A DNA stretch of 6,401 nucleotides, taken from Porticoccaceae bacterium UBA4026. Its GTDB lineage: Bacteria; Pseudomonadota; Gammaproteobacteria; Pseudomonadales; Porticoccaceae. The DNA is taken from NCBI GenBank assembly GCA_002382445.1, contig DGAQ01000051.1, forward strand, positions 9,149 through 15,549, read 5' to 3'. This document shows positions 6,138 through 6,401 of this stretch, in pieces. The notes beneath the pieces were generated by a model, which was not told the DNA's origin, did no database searches, and saw only the letters and a list, made by a program, of their open reading frames with translations. Both the position numbers and the translations under genes were made by a program. How positions within the stretch are numbered: position 1 is the first letter of the stretch; every line of letters begins with the position of its first letter.

Positions 6138-6395
6138 ATGTCTAAACCTCAATTACTTAGATCAAATAAATATCAAGGCATGTCTGATCAGAAGATACTT
6201 AAGCTTCACATGAAAAACCTAGGTGGCGAAGACCAGCATTTTTTAGGCGTGGAAGTTGATATTCGTCAACTTGAAAAAGAAGCCGATTCCCGCTCATTGG
6301 CAAAGACCCGACCCAAGCACTCTTTTTGGTACTATTTACTTTATGCCTTTTTATTCGCTCTGTTTGCAGGTCGGTTTTTAAGTGGGCTAGTGTGA
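6138..6395 (+). CDS. small C-terminally membrane-anchored protein of unknown function
   Basis: Not recognised. The 85-aa product has a charged, hydrophilic N-terminal part (1-61), including DIRQLEKEADSRSLAKTRPK (41-60), and one C-terminal hydrophobic span of about 21 residues (63-84, FWYYLLYAFLFALFAGRF...). This suggests a tail-anchored protein with its N-terminus in the cytosol, consistent with the basic residues before the span. The start is uncertain: ATG 6138 lacks a clear Shine-Dalgarno; GTG 6081 in the same frame would add 19 residues but has its AAGG with no spacer; ATG 6180 has AAGG only 1 nt away. The gene begins about 59 bp after the nucleotidase stop on the same strand, so it may be the third gene of that transcript. 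The stop is inside the window, 6 nt from the edge. Confidence 0.6.
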   Translation: MSKPQLLRSNKYQGMSDQKILKLHMKNLGGEDQHFLGVEVDIRQLEKEADSRSLAKTRPKHSFWYYLLYAFLFALFAGRFLSGLV

Positions 6396-6401
6396 GAAAC
6401 C

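Overview
The window looks like chromosomal DNA of a gammaproteobacterium, most likely a marine or aquatic one. This rests on protein-level recall: a YcbL-type metallo-hydrolase, an all-alpha dimeric dUTPase, a cytosolic-type malate dehydrogenase, an Escherichia-like Bcp active site, YajC, an AGCS sodium symporter and a bacterial cN-I-type nucleotidase. Base composition is moderate (roughly mid-40s % GC by eye) and shows no obvious change along the window. I see no mobile element, CRISPR array, tRNA or rRNA. All eight genes I support lie on the + strand.

Layout. Positions 32-1347 hold a glyoxalase II-like hydrolase and a dimeric dUTPase separated by 41 bp, probably one transcript. Positions 1424-2507 form a self-contained malate dehydrogenase unit: a perfect TATAAT hexamer, a GTG start with a good Shine-Dalgarno, and a strong hairpin terminator. 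Positions 2508-3488 hold a leader with an unusual concentric dyad, then the peroxiredoxin Bcp (GTG start) and YajC. A 315-bp intergenic stretch (3489-3803) contains no convincing gene. From 3804 there is a tight unit: an alanine/glycine:sodium symporter, then 4 bp later a cN-I-like 5'-nucleotidase, then a small C-terminally membrane-anchored protein that I do not recognise.

The genes are mostly housekeeping: detoxification (hydrolase, Bcp), nucleotide-pool hygiene (dUTPase, 5'-nucleotidase), central carbon metabolism (Mdh), protein export (YajC) and amino-acid uptake (symporter). They do not form one obvious pathway. The less ordinary points are yajC without its usual tgt/secDF neighbours, the dyad just upstream of bcp, the close coupling of symporter and nucleotidase, and the unrecognised tail-anchored protein at the right edge. 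I found no convincing evidence for a wholly new system.
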